Counted from the stretch's first letter, positions 22,014 through 34,673 are shown. The stretch: DNA of 64,000 nucleotides from Orbilia blumenaviensis (GCA_036872755.1 JAVHNS010000008.1:1302001-1366000); one strand, 5' to 3'. The notes: generated from the sequence alone by a model not told the origin. Numbers and translations are program-made.

Positions 22014-24738
22014 ATTTCTCCTTCTTCGTGACACCACTCCTTTCTTGGGCCGCCGTCTTACCTCCTACACCTTTGAGTATAAACATACTACGCACGAGAT
22101 CAAATACAAACACTACTACTTCCTACGTTTAAATTAATATATATACGACAGAATCTTTATAAACTGCTAATAGAGTATACGAGGCTCATACCAAAGTGAT
22201 ACAAAAGAAGGCGCCAGTGTTTTATCCATGTCCACAGTTTAGCCATCTATATTACTCGTGGATACCTTCTATCGTTCTATCCCACGAAAACCTGAGCACT
22301 ATACGGAATCTACGGGTAAATATATACTAGAATCGGCGGGGATAGAGCTTCAACACATCGTGCAGCTTCCGGAAAAAGCGGATGCGACGGTGAGCATTCG
22401 TTACTTTAGCTTTAGTGGAGCAATTGTGAATCGATTAATTGCAGCAGCCTGATATTTAAATTTAATATAGAAGCTCATCTAACAAGACAAGGACGAAAAT
22501 CACCAGTAAAATACCTCGATCTCCCGATACTGGTGATAAAGCAAGCCAAATCCTGGTCAGACTAAACGAAGGTCATGGCAGAATGGCACCCCAAACTACG
22601 AAAATGATTTCAAGGCGGGGGTGACTGCAGCAAATGACGTCGATTAGACTGTCATATTCCTGACAGTCCCGTACAGTCAATTGTACGGCTTCTATCGCCC
22701 AGAAAACTCAGGTGTATTCCAAGTTGAACCATAACACCCAACTACTGTCTGGCCTAGTGCGTAGAATACCTGGTAGACGTTTATATTTGGTCTGGCGGAG
22801 TGGCTATACAAGATGTGAGCGCTGGTGCAGAGAAACGGGGCGCTAGCCATCAACCAGAAGGCCAGCCCCCGAGAACCCGACGTCGGGAAGGAAGCCCACC
22901 GCCCAAAACCCAAAACCCGGCACCGCGCCGAAAGAAAGGTTGTCCTAGATCCAATATCAGATGGAAAGATCATCTAAATGCTATAGAGTTAAATAACATA
23001 ACACAATGTGTCATAGTTTGTGATTCTATAATGAGTTACCCCGCTATCGAAGTGTCGTCTGCTATGAAAATATAGTACAAATTTAAGCTATATATACCTA
23101 CTAAAAATGTTTCCTCGCCAGATTCTAGCTAGACTACCTAGGTAGTAATATGGAACTTTAAATGAATGGATATTACCGTGGGTGGTTATCCTCACGTGAG
23201 AATGGGGAATGTGGGTGGTAGCTATAGATGTCATATGGGGGCGAACCTAGGTGGGTACTTAGGGATTTGTGCACATGTGAGTGTAAAAGAGCCTATAAAT
23301 ATTGAGTGGTTATTCCATGATATTGCGCAATATTGCACGATGATGCTATGGTGTCGGCCGTCGGGGCGAACCTCGGGGTTAATTACGTTGGTTTTGTGTT
23401 GCAGGTGTTGGAGGTCTAGCGGTAGCTTAGTCATGATCATCAGGATCGTCGGTGCAGTTGCTGCGTAATTTGAATGCCGGATTGTCGATACCAGGCGCCA
23501 GGACAGGCTGTGTGTCAGGGGCAATGCAATGCCGTTCTACGGGTAACCCGGTAAGAAGGAGAGGGATTACCGGATACCAAAAGTCCGTGGCACGGGCTGG
23601 TATGATGCACGCAAGTGGGTAGTATGTCTAGATGTAGGTATTATTGTGTCTCTCTTCCTCTGTACCCTGGCCTGGCGCTATCGATATATCTTTACGTTTC
23701 CGGCCGGCGACAATGGAATCGAATGCATTATCTCAGTCGCAAGGGGGATATGCCGAAGAAAAACATTAATTTTAATATTAATAGTAGTGTCTTTCGAAAT
23801 TTTTCTCATTATCGGAACATTTTTCTAACCGCAAAATGTTGGACTCTCCAACAGATAGATTGATTTACAATTTTTTCGTGTCGCGTCAGGTAGAGTGACT
23901 ATACCGACACATAAACTGTGGCAAGGAAATTTGCCGGGGTTAGACAGTGAGGTGCAATCTATGTAAGTACAATGCAGTACGTACTGCAGCAAGTATACTG
24001 CGGAGTCTGCAAGATCAAATTGATTGTCAGGAGTATAAACGTGCATATGGCATAGACGTTTTTTTTATTCCCAATGCAATCTTGGGCACAGTTGGGGCTG
24101 GTTTGTACTTTTTTGGGGGGCGTTCCTTCATCTGCAACTACGACTGTTCGCTAGTGTTTCAGACACGGGCGTCTCAGTCTGAGGGTTTAAATCTGAAGCA
24201 CCCTCAGGAATTCTCCAGATTGCCCTGGGGAGATTGCATTCTTTTCGTCTGGATCGAACGAGCGAGTAAGGCAAACAACATGACATACGTGCACGTACTT
24301 ACAGACATACAGTAAGTACACGGTAGCCTCGATTCCACAGCTCAAATTCTCAGACGTACGTCAGGACCGTGATAGGAAGATAGGATACTTCAACTTATCG
24401 TATCGGATAACAATTGGCAATTGACAACAGGCATCGACGATGGAACGGACATACCTTTGTGAGAAGGTAGGTAGGTACGACCCGCCAACGGGCTGAATAT
24501 AGAAGTTAGGACGGATAACTGATACGGGCTGCATGGGCACATGTAAGCAAGCGCAGGCCGTTCCCCGCTACAGCCCCTCAGAATCTGCGTGGGTGCCTTT
24601 GCCGGCTTTGTGGTGACAAAATTAGAAGCAGAGCGGTGCAGCCCTCTGTATCTTTGTAGTCTTGGCTCACCAGGGCAAAGCCAAAAAGGCTACCGTGAAA
24701 CGAAACGTATTCGCGCATGTGAGTTTGTGTGTGTGTGG

Positions 24739-24764
24739 ATATGGTATGGTATGATATGGTATGG
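24739..24764 (+). repeat. ATGGT microsatellite
   Basis: Five near-perfect ATGGT units (one ATGAT), just after a short GT run. Confidence 0.8.
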
Positions 24765-25222
24765 ATGTAAGTAATGTATCTGTACTTTGTACTCCGTAGA
24801 TAGTTAGTATGGCCAATGTATGTAAATGTCGACGTTAGACAATCGGCACTGCACATATCCTTCCCACTGCCATCCCCCTATGCATGTTGTACCAACCGGC
24901 CACGACTCAATCCGACGGATTTGCAATTGTGCATGCAACTGCAGCCGCAATTTTTGTGGTTGAATATTTCAACTCGTTCGCGCATTCTTCAAGGCCGGTA
25001 TTGGAAGAGAGGAGTTTCAACCAAGCGGCGCCTACCCGTCAAAAGGTCTCATTAAAGCAGGCAGGTAAGCCGGGTTCGGTTTGTGCGGAGGGGCTAACGA
25101 AGCAAAGACCCTGTTTTGGCATCAAAAAGCCTGTTCTCCTTCTTCCTTCACAAACAAAATCGTCATAAGACACAATAAAGAGAGGAAGAAAGAAAAAATA
25201 ACCCGCCGTGCATCTTCGACGC

Positions 25223-25249
25223 TTTTTTTTTTTTTTTTTTTTTTTTTTT
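25223..25249 (+). repeat. Homopolymer run of 27 T
   Basis: A continuous 27-nt T run about 620 nt upstream of the SPRY gene start. Seen directly; length in such runs is prone to sequencing error. Confidence 0.9.
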
Positions 25250-25585
25250 CCTTTCTGACAGAAACATTACAGACCCGACTCCTTGACTGGATATAGTGGG
25301 TACTTCAGTTAGTTGGGTGCTATTTGGATTTTTCGACGCCTCCGCCACCCTGTTAGCAAATACCAGACCCTAATCAATCAGAATTCAAGCACGGAACAAG
25401 GGACAAGAGTAAGAATAAGGATAAGAATAAGACGAAGGGATAAGAACAGATCTAAGGACAGCTGAGATATATTCTTCCTATTGTTATTTCTGTTCCTGTC
25501 GCCTGGTGTACCTCAACATCGGAAACGTCTACCAGTTTTAGTTCAGCAGAGGTTGTTTATCCGAGTTCCCCGACCTGGTCTTTTC

Positions 25586-25605
25586 TGTCCTGTCCTGTCC
25601 TGTCC
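25586..25605 (+). repeat. TGTCC tandem repeat, four units
   Basis: Four perfect TGTCC units in the pyrimidine-rich leader region upstream of the SPRY gene. Confidence 0.9.
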
Positions 25606-25868
25606 TGCTGCTCGTTCGTCGCTTGCCAACACACACCTGATCCATCTCCAAATTTCTCCCGCCTTCGTTTGCCCCCGTCCTTGTCTCTCCCTCATCGTCC
25701 GTCCATCGTCCTTTTTTTTTTTTTTAACTCCAGTTCAACCGTATCGCTCTCCGTCGCCCGCCTTCATCTCTGCCGTCGTTACCCTTACCGCCCAATACCA
25801 CTTATCTTCTGGTGCCCGTATTGTAATATTCACACTTTCTGCCCCCCCTTTTGTGACATCCTGAGTGC

Positions 25869-27664
25869 ATGGTAGAGGACACCGACCGAACTCGCGTCCC
25901 CGCATCGCTTGCCGACCAACAATCTCTGGGACAGCAGCCTCCGACACTTTCCTCACCCGATCCTTCCCGGCCACCAGTATCTTCCACTCATATCTCTCAG
26001 TCGTCAGATTCGCCATTAGCATTAACATTATCATCTTCACCATCTCCACCAAAATCTCTACCACAATACTCGAGGTCTACTGCCGTCGCGTCGGCGTCGT
26101 CCTCCGTTATAATGGCCTTAATGGCTTTTTCCGATAACTCCCCCGGTCGGGGAGTCCTAATCGCACTGCTTTCAGCCTTTGGATCTGCTGCCTTTGTGCT
26201 TATGGTAATCGCCTTAATATATTTCCTGAGATTCACCAACCGTGGGAGAATATTACTGGATAGACTGGGTCGACCGGGTGAGTTTGATGACGAACAAGCA
26301 TTCCTCAGGGAGGAAGCCGAAGCGTTGGAGATCATGGACGAAATGGACCGACAGGAATACTGGAGGGCAAGAGGTATGAACACCTAACTCTTTCTTCAAC
26401 TTTGTGACTCTTTTTTTTCTTTTTCTTTTTTTTTTTTTTATTGTTCCGTCTTTTTTATATTCTAACAATCGGTATAATATGTATAGCCTTTATTGAAGCC
26501 AACCCTCCTGATTCCATACCCACCGACATCTCGCTTTCTCAGTTCCTCGCAATCCAAGAAAAGGGTGTGTCTGCTTGGGAATTTGAGGCTGAGCTGGAAA
26601 TCGCCAACTGTTTTGTCGAAGCACGCACTGAAGTCGAATTTTATGATACGGAATGCTCTGTCCAAAGCAATCTCCCTGTCCCCAAGCAGAACGAGGTCTA
26701 CTACTGGGAATGCAAGATTTTCGAAAAGCCAGAGACGACTCTCGTTGCTATCGGAATGACTACAAAACCCTATCCAATGTTCAGACTACCCGGTTACCAC
26801 AAGCACTCTGTGGCTTATCTCTCCGACGGCTCCCGACGATATAACCAGCCATTCAACCCGACCCCTTACGCCAACCTTTTCCGACAGGGCGACGTCATTG
26901 GAGTTGGCTACCGACCTAGGACTGGTACGATTTTCTTCACACGCAATGGTAAGAAACTGGATGACGTGTGTCACGGCCTGAAATCGCCCAACTTTTTCCC
27001 GACAGTCGGCGCGAAGGGTCCTGCAAAATTACATATCAACTTTGGGCAACTCGGCTTCGTTTTCATTGAAGCAAATGTGAAGAAATGGGGTTTGGCTCCG
27101 ATGACTGGAAGTCTCGCACCTCCACCACCATATGGCAATGAAGCTGGAAGCATCCTCTTGGAAAGCGGTAGAGCCGGTGTCCGTGAGGGCGAAAGTTTGA
27201 TGGATGCCCGAACATTTGCACAACACCACCAGGCCATTGCATCTCAAAATCTCCCACAGTTATCCACCAACGCCCACCCGCCTTCACCTGGATCCACATC
27301 CGGAAAACGGAAGAGTAAAAAATCGCACAAGCATACCCAATCTCAACCGCGAAATCTACCTCCTACTAGCCCTGGCCCGGTCCGAAGTCCGACAGAGATC
27401 AGCCTGGCTCCAATCAATCCATCACAGCCTCCTCCCGAGTACACTAGTGGTGGCGAGGAAGATAGCAGCGATGATACTGACAGCGGCTTTAGCGATGAAC
27501 GACGGAGATTACTTGGGCCCTCCACCAGTGGCCATCGAGTTCAAACCAGAACACGAAGCCAAAGTGAAGCAGTTATTCGCCGGGTGTCACCACCGATCCC
27601 AAGTTATGGCGAAGTCATGTCATCCAGAAACAATGGAGGCGAGGGTCCGAGTGCTGCCCACTAA
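25869..27664 (+). CDS. SSH4: SPRY-domain, PY-motif membrane adaptor (Ssh4/Ear1-like)
   Basis: Membrane adaptor that, in yeast, brings the Rsp5/Nedd4 ubiquitin ligase to cargo at endosomes and the vacuole. Exons 25869-26373 and 26487-27664 give 560 residues; the 113-nt intron contains long T-rich tracts before its acceptor. Order: Ser/Pro-rich N-terminus, one membrane segment at about 95-120 (GVLIALLSAFGSAAFVLMV), a linker, then a B30.2/SPRY domain at about 220-370 (blocks VYYWECKIFEKPETTLVAIGM, VGYRPRTGTIFFTRNGKKL and FPTVGAKGPAKLHINFG). Two PPxY motifs for WW-domain binding follow, PPPY at 381-384 and PPEY at 484-487. The C-tail is Ser/Pro/Lys-rich with an acidic DSSDDTDSGFSDE patch. Architecture matches Ssh4/Ear1 throughout; which of the two yeast paralogues it corresponds to cannot be said. 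Confidence 0.93.
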
Positions 27665-28610
27665 AAATCAAATTCTTTGCTTTCAGCCTTTTTTGACGAC
27701 AAAGGGCCGGTGGTTGTTTTGTATATGTGATCTTCCCGGCTACCCCCCGCGGATTCATTGCCGCGAAACGGCACATGAGGCTGTTAATACCATAGCCCTG
27801 CTGCCGCGTACCAACCCATTACTCTGTATAGACCTATTCCCACCCCTAGAACACTGGGTTTCACGCGCATCTCCTCAAACCAAAGTCACGGCCATTTGGT
27901 TCACCCCTACTGGTTTTCATCATTTCCGGCGTTTTCTTTTCTTATCGAAACCATTACACACACCGTTCTTTTGTCATCCTTTTTAGCACAGGTCACTCGC
28001 TATCTATTTTGGGTTTCTCGGTGGGGTTGGGTCGTTATCAGTTTCTCTCCTCTTTGTATTCGTTTCTTTTGTTCATTATTGCACGGAAGGGTAGCGGGTG
28101 TCTAGTATGTTTTCATTTTTTCTTCTTTCTCTTTATAGTCTCTTGGATTTCCTTGCAAACTTGAGAGAATTGGAATTGGATTTTCGAGGTCTCCTTTTTT
28201 TTTTGTAGCTATTATACCGGCCGGTTTGATGATGATCCGGGGCCAACTATACACACGCACATTTTTCTTTTCTAACTTCGCTTGCATTTCTGAGTGTTTC
28301 GCGGGATGTACTGAGAATATAATGACGAAATTAAAAGTTATATTGGCGATGTTGAAATGGTGTTCTCTTTGATATCAGAGATTTAGAGAAATCAATATAG
28401 TAAATGGTCAGCTTAGGTTTTATAGATCAGGATGGATGTAGTTCAGATGACGTTTAGTCCATCCACGGTCTTTCCAGTCAGTTGTGTTGATATCAATCTG
28501 AGAACGAGGCCAAACCTCTCACGAAACCGCATTCCCTCCAAACTTCAAACTTCAAACTTCAAGCTGCCGGTCAGCAAGACATCTCTTTCATTACCTCCAT
28601 AGATCTCACG
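27665..28610. other. Intergenic, SPRY gene 3' flank / PAC4 promoter
   Basis: About 0.95 kb with T-rich stretches. A plus-strand frame running on through 27204-27986 is a shadow of the SPRY gene that continues into its 3' flank. No gene recognised. Confidence 0.6.
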
Positions 28611-29245
28611 ATGGCCACTCTACCGCCGCCTTCACAGGATTCGGCCCAACAGATCCACCAGCTGTCTCTCCCGCTGCCCCGCACAGCAGACACTTCGCTG
28701 CATCTTCACCTTACCGTCGCATCTCGCCATATTCTCCTCTTCCTCACCACCACATCCGCAAACCCATCCTTCGACCTCTCTCTACTCTCGATACCCGGCG
28801 TGAATAGTTCCTCTACAGCATCCGCTGCCGAAGATGTCCTAAATCCTATGCGAGGAGGCGATGCCGCTGTTCCGAGGGGTAAAGTGGGGGTTGGCAGTTT
28901 TGTATATGCTATGCCTTCTCTGGTAATTTCTCCGATTTTTTCTATATATAAGTGTACATTGTAGGTTACGCCATGCTGATATTCAATTGCTACTAGACAA
29001 ATAATAGGGAAACGATATGTACGCCTTTAATACCGGATATGGCAACGTTGGAGACGACGGAGCGAATTGCAAGGATCCTGGCGAGGCGGCTGCAGGTGCC
29101 GGTTTACCTAGGGAACTCTATGAACTTTGCGGCTATGGGAGCTGGTGGGAGTGTGGAGGAGGAAATGGGAGTTGTGAAGGATGTTGTGGAGACTGTGGTT
29201 GGTGTTTGGGGGAAGAAGGATGATAGGTCATCGCCGACATCGTGA
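28611..29245 (+). CDS. Proteasome assembly chaperone 4-like protein
   Basis: Small protein matching the PAC4 (Poc4/Pba4-type) family, which with PAC3 helps assemble the 20S proteasome alpha ring. Exons 28611-28922 and 28997-29245 give 186 residues; the 74-nt intron joins in phase 0 at CTG/ACA. The N-terminal half has alternating hydrophobic strands (SLHLHLTVASRHILLFLT), a Ser/Ala-rich insert, then GSFVYAMPSL. After the intron comes TTERIARILARRLQVPVYLG, the Arg-rich helix and strand usual in this family, then NSMNFAAMG and a C-terminal helix rich in Val and Glu. Sequence conservation in this family is low, so the assignment rests on the pattern and size (about 120-190 residues). Confidence 0.75.
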
Positions 29246-30376
29246 GGTGATGACGTTTCTATTGGGAGGACCGGGTGTGTATACGCGTATATACCCACGA
29301 GGTACTCCGGTATACGAATTTATGTTCTCTTGGGTTCATACCCAGATGCCGAGAGCATGATGGTTTCGGGCTACCGCGACGGGATCAACAGCCCAGACGC
29401 AAGTCTACCGACGAAGCTGTCGAAGGTGGTCCTTGCGCTAACTTCAAAATTAGCTTCGTCGTTACATCTGGAATAAGCACAAACATCGGGAAGCTCCTGT
29501 CTGGCTCATGCATGGTGCGGGCGGTTGTTCCCCACACACTCATCAGATTACGTTCGCTGTGCGCGTACACAACAGATCTATCGCCTTGATATACCGTATA
29601 TGAGATATCCGAATCCAGACTAATGTAACAACAACATCGTTAATGTTATAAATTTCGATACCCGAGCATTTTTGCTTCGTAATATTCTTTCCCTTCCAAG
29701 ATGCTACAACCGGCCTCCGGTCAAAGTTAATTTCCCGCAATTGAAGTAAACGCTCGTCAGCATGCACATGCCCATGGAATATCCGTACGCAACAGCTAAC
29801 GTGGGCTCGCCATGGTCACACCACAAGCAATCCACCGCGATCAGATAAAGCATAGCGACTGTCAGTTCGATAGATGCGATTGGCCGCTCCAAACAAGGGG
29901 GCACCGCAAGAACTTTGCAGGTTTTGGTGGACTAGCCGAGTCTTGCCAGATCGTTTTTCTTCGTTTAACAGCTCAAGCTCGAGGCCTAGGCCTGCTAGAC
30001 TGCTTCCCCTTAATATCCGCCTCCTTCCTGCATTCTTTTTTCCTTTTCGTTTTGGAAGTTTTTCTCTGCTTTTTTTTTTTTACTTCTCATAGTTGTAGTT
30101 TTAGCTATTCCGGAGTTTGGCGGGAATACTTTGGCTACTCTCTCAGGACTTCTTTGGACGCCGGACGCTTGTTTAATTTTACGGTCCATACAATCGATTA
30201 ATCAACATCGAACGGATCTTCGGTTTCCGTGTTGTCCGACATCCGTTCCGTTTCCCTTTTTATAATTTCGACTGGCTCAGCTGGCCACAAGTAGCACCTT
30301 CGCAACTTCCATAGCATCGCATCATCGTCACCATCGACTCTAAAAATCACCGATACGATAATATCGCCTGCCTGTT
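29246..30376. other. Intergenic, PAC4-like gene / SCS7 promoter
   Basis: About 1.1 kb. Small frames on both strands (for example 29812-30201 on plus) lack domains. The right half is T-rich promoter and leader of the hydroxylase gene. Confidence 0.6.
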
Positions 30377-31658
30377 ATGATTACCACGATGCCGTCAGCT
30401 AATTTACCAACCTTCACGCTGGCCGAGCTGGCCAAAAACCATTCGTCCAAGAAGTCCTGCTATGTTACGATGGGTACCAAAGTCTACGATATCACCGAAT
30501 TCCTGCCAGATCATCCCGGTGGCGACGACTTGATTCTGGATTACGCCGGCAAGGATATCACCGAGATCATTGGCGACCCTCAGTCGCACGTGCATTCTGA
30601 TGCTGCGTATGAGATTCTCGATGAATCTCTTGTCGGGTTTTTGAGCTCCGACGATACTCCTAGGCCTGCGAACGGATCCGCGAACGGATCCACGAACGGT
30701 GTCGCCAAGAAAAGTAGTGTTCCAAACGGGAAGCCAACATATGAAGCCACGGGCATGTCAACGGCCGAGGATCTCTCCGTCGAAACTGATATCGGTAACG
30801 ACTTTAAAACTCACAAGTTCATCGATTTGAACAAGCCGATGTTTATGCAAGTCTGGCGTGGTAGGTTCTCCAAGGAGTTTTATCTCAAGCAGGTCCACCG
30901 GCCAAGACATTACAAGGGTGGAGACTCTGCTCCGTTGTTTGGAAACTTCTTGGAGCCATTGAGTAAGACTGCTTGGTGGGTTGTTCCTACTTTGTGGCTA
31001 CCGTGTATAAGCTATGGCGTTTGGATGGCAAGTCAGGGTTTGAGCCGTGAGAATATTGCTATATGTTTTTTCAGCGGGATCGCGATCTGGACATTGGTGG
31101 AGTATTGTCTGCATAGGTTCTTGTTCCATTTGGATGAGTATGTCTTCCATCTTACCAAGCTGCATACAACAAATACTGATATGTTTCCCTACAGTTACCT
31201 CCCTGACAACAATGTGGCTATCACTCTGCACTTCCTGCTTCACGGAATCCATCACTATCTTCCAATGGACAGGTATCGTTTGGTCATGCCGCCAACTTTG
31301 TTCATCGTCCTGGCCACTCCCTTCTGGAAGTTAGCTCATACCTTGTTCCGCTCGAACTGGTATGTTGGCACTGCGGTCTTCTGCGGTGGTATCTTCGGTT
31401 ATGTCTGCTACGACTTGACACATTACTTCCTGCACCATAAGAAGTGAGTTTTTTTTATTGTTTCCTTCTCCAGTTTATCCGTCAGGACAACAGCTAATTG
31501 TATTTTGCATTAGGCTTCCATCTTTCTACCAAGAACTTAAGAAATATCACCTACAACACCATTTCGCCGACTACGAAAACGGCTTCGGTGTCACTAGCAG
31601 ATTCTGGGATCGGGTCTTCGGAACCGAACTCCCGCCTCTGCCACAGAAGTCTGCTTAA
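30377..31658 (+). CDS. SCS7: Sphingolipid fatty acid 2-hydroxylase (Scs7/FA2H)
   Basis: ER membrane di-iron enzyme that 2-hydroxylates the very-long-chain fatty acyl part of ceramides. Exons 30377-31443 and 31514-31658 give 403 residues with one 70-nt intron. The N-terminal cytochrome b5 domain (about 11-92) has the heme ligand H46 in DHPGGDD and the second ligand in SHVHSDAAYEI (71-73). A linker with NGSANGSTNG repeats follows; its DNA carries an imperfect GCGAACGGATCC repeat at 30667-30702. The fatty-acid hydroxylase domain has the expected His clusters: HRFLFH, HFLLHGIHH, HYFLHHKK and YHLQHHFADYENGFGV. Length and order match the fungal family. A second in-frame ATG four codons on (MPSANLP) is an alternative start. 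Downstream of the stop is a G-rich tract. Confidence 0.96.
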
Positions 31659-32989
31659 ACTGCAGTCTTTCTGTGATTTATAAAATTTAGGTTATAAACG
31701 CAATAAAGCCCCCCCTGGGATCGTATAACCTTTCTTTTTTTTCCTGGTAGGTCTTTTTTCTTTTGTGAATATTTGGGGGAAACTTTTGGAATTTTTTGCT
31801 TTATGGCAGGCGGGCGGGCGGGTTGGGAATCTTATGCATATCTCTCCTTTGGGTGGGTAGGTTAGGGTCGTCGTCGTCGTATATGCCCTAGCTTCAAGGA
31901 GGGATAAGTGACTCTTTGAGGGAAGGGTATGTTAGTAGCGTCAACCTGCATTTAGTTTTGGAATATGCATTACCTTTTGTAGATAGAATGGGTCTAATGT
32001 CTAATATACATGACGATTATGGTTTATAAGAAATAAAATGTTATGTTTGGTGTATATTAGTGTACTGCCATATCCGACAAGGTCTTTGAATAACCCCCGA
32101 TACAACCATATAGGCAATATACCGACACCGCATTGCTAGCGATAATTAATACCCTCCTAATCCTGATTCAAACTTTCAATTACTTAGGAAGTGACTCACA
32201 AGACTAACTCGGGCCGTGGAAACCGGGCGGCAAGCGTGTCGTTGACTCTCGTATTTTAACCTTGTAGAGAAGTGTGTATAGCTTGCGTGACATAATATAG
32301 GTATCCGGAGATAATATATCTCAATAGATCAGCTCCTATAGCCTTCCTATAGTGGATATGAATATCCTGCAGACGTTACGATGTTATTATTAAATGTTCA
32401 GATTGTAATCTGATCCTATTCTGTCTCAAATCCTCTAGAAATAAATGCGATCTGTGGGTATATAAAGATCGAGCAGAGGATCAAAAGCTGCCCGGGAGAG
32501 TAAGTTTATGGTCTGTAACCTGTCTCAAAATCTCATGCCTGAAATCAAGAATGCGTAGGACCTGCGTCCTCCTGAAAATACCTACCTACCTAGGAATCTA
32601 CTAGAATAAAGTCAAGGTCTCCAGAGGTTTCCGGACCATGAGCTAGATCTCAAAAGCTCGAAATCTATCCATGCTCAGTCCTCCTGTGCGTCGCTCTCCA
32701 CAACCCGTTATGCACCGGGATATAATGCTCCGCACGCTGTATATGTATTTCTATTTCCATTTAGTTTTGTTTATGATGGGACAACAACGAAGCCGCCTAG
32801 GTACGAAGTGAAGTATATTTTTCCCTAGTCTTGTAACCCCATTGGTATTTAATTTTATTTCAGTGTCTATTTTCCAAAAACTAAACCTCTTCAATTTGAT
32901 TTCATCGTACAACCCACACGTGTGACCAACTGGTGTCCCGGCACAAGACTTTACCACGCATTTACGCCCATTGGTGCGTTTTCTCCACG
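31659..32989. other. Intergenic, SCS7 3' flank to first F-box gene
   Basis: About 1.3 kb, AT-rich. Contains a G-rich tract (31812-31827) and a TACCTACCTACCTAGG word near 32580. No gene recognised; a minus frame at 32751-33014 has no domain. Confidence 0.6.
31812..31827 (+). other. Potential G-quadruplex in SCS7 3' flank
   Basis: Four G3 runs with 1-2 nt loops (GGGCGGGCGGGTTGGG) about 150 nt after the SCS7 stop codon, on the sense strand, so it could form in the mRNA 3' UTR. Sequence pattern only. Confidence 0.55.
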
Positions 32990-34673
32990 ATGCAGGCTTC
33001 AGATCCACCCGCACCAGTCATGGTGCTTACTACCGATTCCATCAGCAAAAAGGTCTGTTCCTTTGTCAATTCGATCCCGAGATCCCCTTTCAGACTTGGT
33101 TCTAGAAATGCCCAGTCGGCCCCCGCACCTTCATCCACTCCGTCGGCGGGGTCTTCTTTCGGGAAACTCCTTGCCACCAAATCCTTGGAGCTCCTTTACC
33201 AATGTTTCAGTTACCCAAAAATGGTTGGCACATTTCCCTTGTCGTTACTCCCTCCGAAGATTCTCACCAAGAACTATATCACGAGCATTCCGGCCGAGGT
33301 CGCTATCAACATCGTGAAGTTCATGGACTTCGAGGTACTCCTCTCGTTCTCGGTTTGCTCTCGCTACTGCCGCGAACTTTCCGGGCCCTTTATCTGGTCC
33401 GATTGCAAGATTGTGCTGCCCTGCAGCATCAATGACACGGAAAAGCACGAATATATCAAGCGGAATGCCGTTCATGTCCGGTAAGTGTTTCCTATAGCTT
33501 CAAGCTTTTTATCAGTTCAAATGAGTCCCAATTCAACTATATTAACGCCTCGGAATAGACGGATTTCGGTAATAGTGCTCGTCTCAGATCTACCGGTAAA
33601 ATATGGCACTAAACGCCAATACATAATCCCCTTTATCGAGCATCTGCCTCGACTTCGCGAATTCGAAGTGACGGAGATTACGCCTCAATCATGGGATATT
33701 CGGTGCGAGCTTGTGGGACATCTACTGACCCGCCACATCCACATCGAGCGTATGACATTTGACTTCGTTGGCATGAGCCGATGCCCCATCAGTGACGCAT
33801 ACGCGGCTTTGGAGAAATATAAATTGTGGATGTCCAGACCCTGCCGACTCAAGACTTTGAATATCTATGTCAGACAGTATATGCTGCCAACAAATGAGCG
33901 TGGCGAGTATATTTTCGTCCCGTTTGTCAACCTTTTCAACATGGCTCTTTATTCTGTCACAGAATTCAGGTTCAAGGTTTTGGGAGGCCCCACGTCCAAG
34001 ATGGGGGCTGGTGTATCAGAGTTCGATGATGTTGCTCTTCCACTGGCCGGCGCGGAGTTTGCGGTACAAATGCCTCGCTTAGAGGTCCTTAAGATGAACA
34101 CGCTGTGTTACTTCGAGAAACCTAAGCAGTTCATGACGGCTGAGAGCTACGAGAATGTCAGGTGCTTATGGATCAGTATGCGCTTCCGCATTCCAGTTAG
34201 TGGGGTATCCTTTTTTGGGCCACCACCAATGGAAGTCGATTCTGTGAGTTCCTTGAATCAATTAACAGCTATTAAAAATCTTTTTGGATAAACGGGTTTT
34301 AGGTACTAACCTCGTTGTTTCCCCGACTTGATAGTTTACAAATGTACTTCAACATTTCAAAAACGTGGACCGACTCTGGGTCAACATAGGATATATTTAC
34401 AGCTCACCTGAAGGTGCAGATATGCTTCCTCGAGAGTATTGGAATGAATGGAAACACCTTATGGAGTCTGTGTGTGAGGTTATGCCAAAGCTGTATACTA
34501 TCTGTGCCTATTGTGGCCAGACCTATTGTGACGAGAGGGGAAATGAATTTGTGGTTCTCCGGACCGGAACTGGGATCCTGGTCTCGGATGTTACAGTGTG
34601 GACTGACTTAGGTGCATTGGCAGTTGATGGTGAGAAAAATAGGGCGTACTATGTGCCGAAACTTTTGAGATAA
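32990..34673 (+). CDS. F-box protein 1 of 4
   Basis: Predicted substrate receptor of an SCF-type ubiquitin ligase; target unknown. Exons 32990-33480, 33559-34243 and 34335-34673 give 504 residues; introns are 78 and 91 nt. The start is the first in-frame ATG (MQASDPPAP). An F-box lies at about residues 102-145 (IPAEVAINIVKFMDFEVLLSF followed by CSRYCRELSGPFIW). The remaining 360 residues have spaced Leu-rich segments (HLPRLREFEV, RLEVLKM, HFKNVDRLWVNIG) without a clean LRR period. The first intron follows the codons for His-Val-Arg in phase 2 and the second is phase 0; the next three genes share this plan. N-terminal to the F-box is a Ser/Pro-rich extension lacking in the others. Confidence 0.82.

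Larger units (their letters stand above)
20949..25868. other. Gene-poor 4.9 kb stretch with simple repeats
   Basis: No gene could be supported over 4.9 kb. Open frames are short, overlap on both strands and show no domains. The stretch holds the GTCTTAA cluster, a pyrimidine tract, microsatellites, a 27-nt T-run and several ACCTAGGTAG-like palindromes. A GC-rich island at about 22840-22940 encodes an Arg/Pro-rich frame that I could not place. The right-hand 0.7 kb is the promoter and leader of the SPRY gene. The content suggests old non-coding or transposon-derived DNA, but no transposase or LTR motif was seen. Confidence 0.5.

Noticed and set aside
22800..23075. Arg/Pro-rich 91-codon frame in a GC-rich island
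   Set aside because: Composition follows the local GC rise and an antisense frame is equally open; no motif seen.
23947..24315. 122-codon frame in the gene-poor stretch
   Set aside because: No ATG start, no recognisable pattern, and codons do not look selected.
20949..25868. LTR retrotransposon or DNA transposon body
   Set aside because: No reverse transcriptase, integrase or transposase motif and no long direct or inverted terminal repeats could be found by eye.
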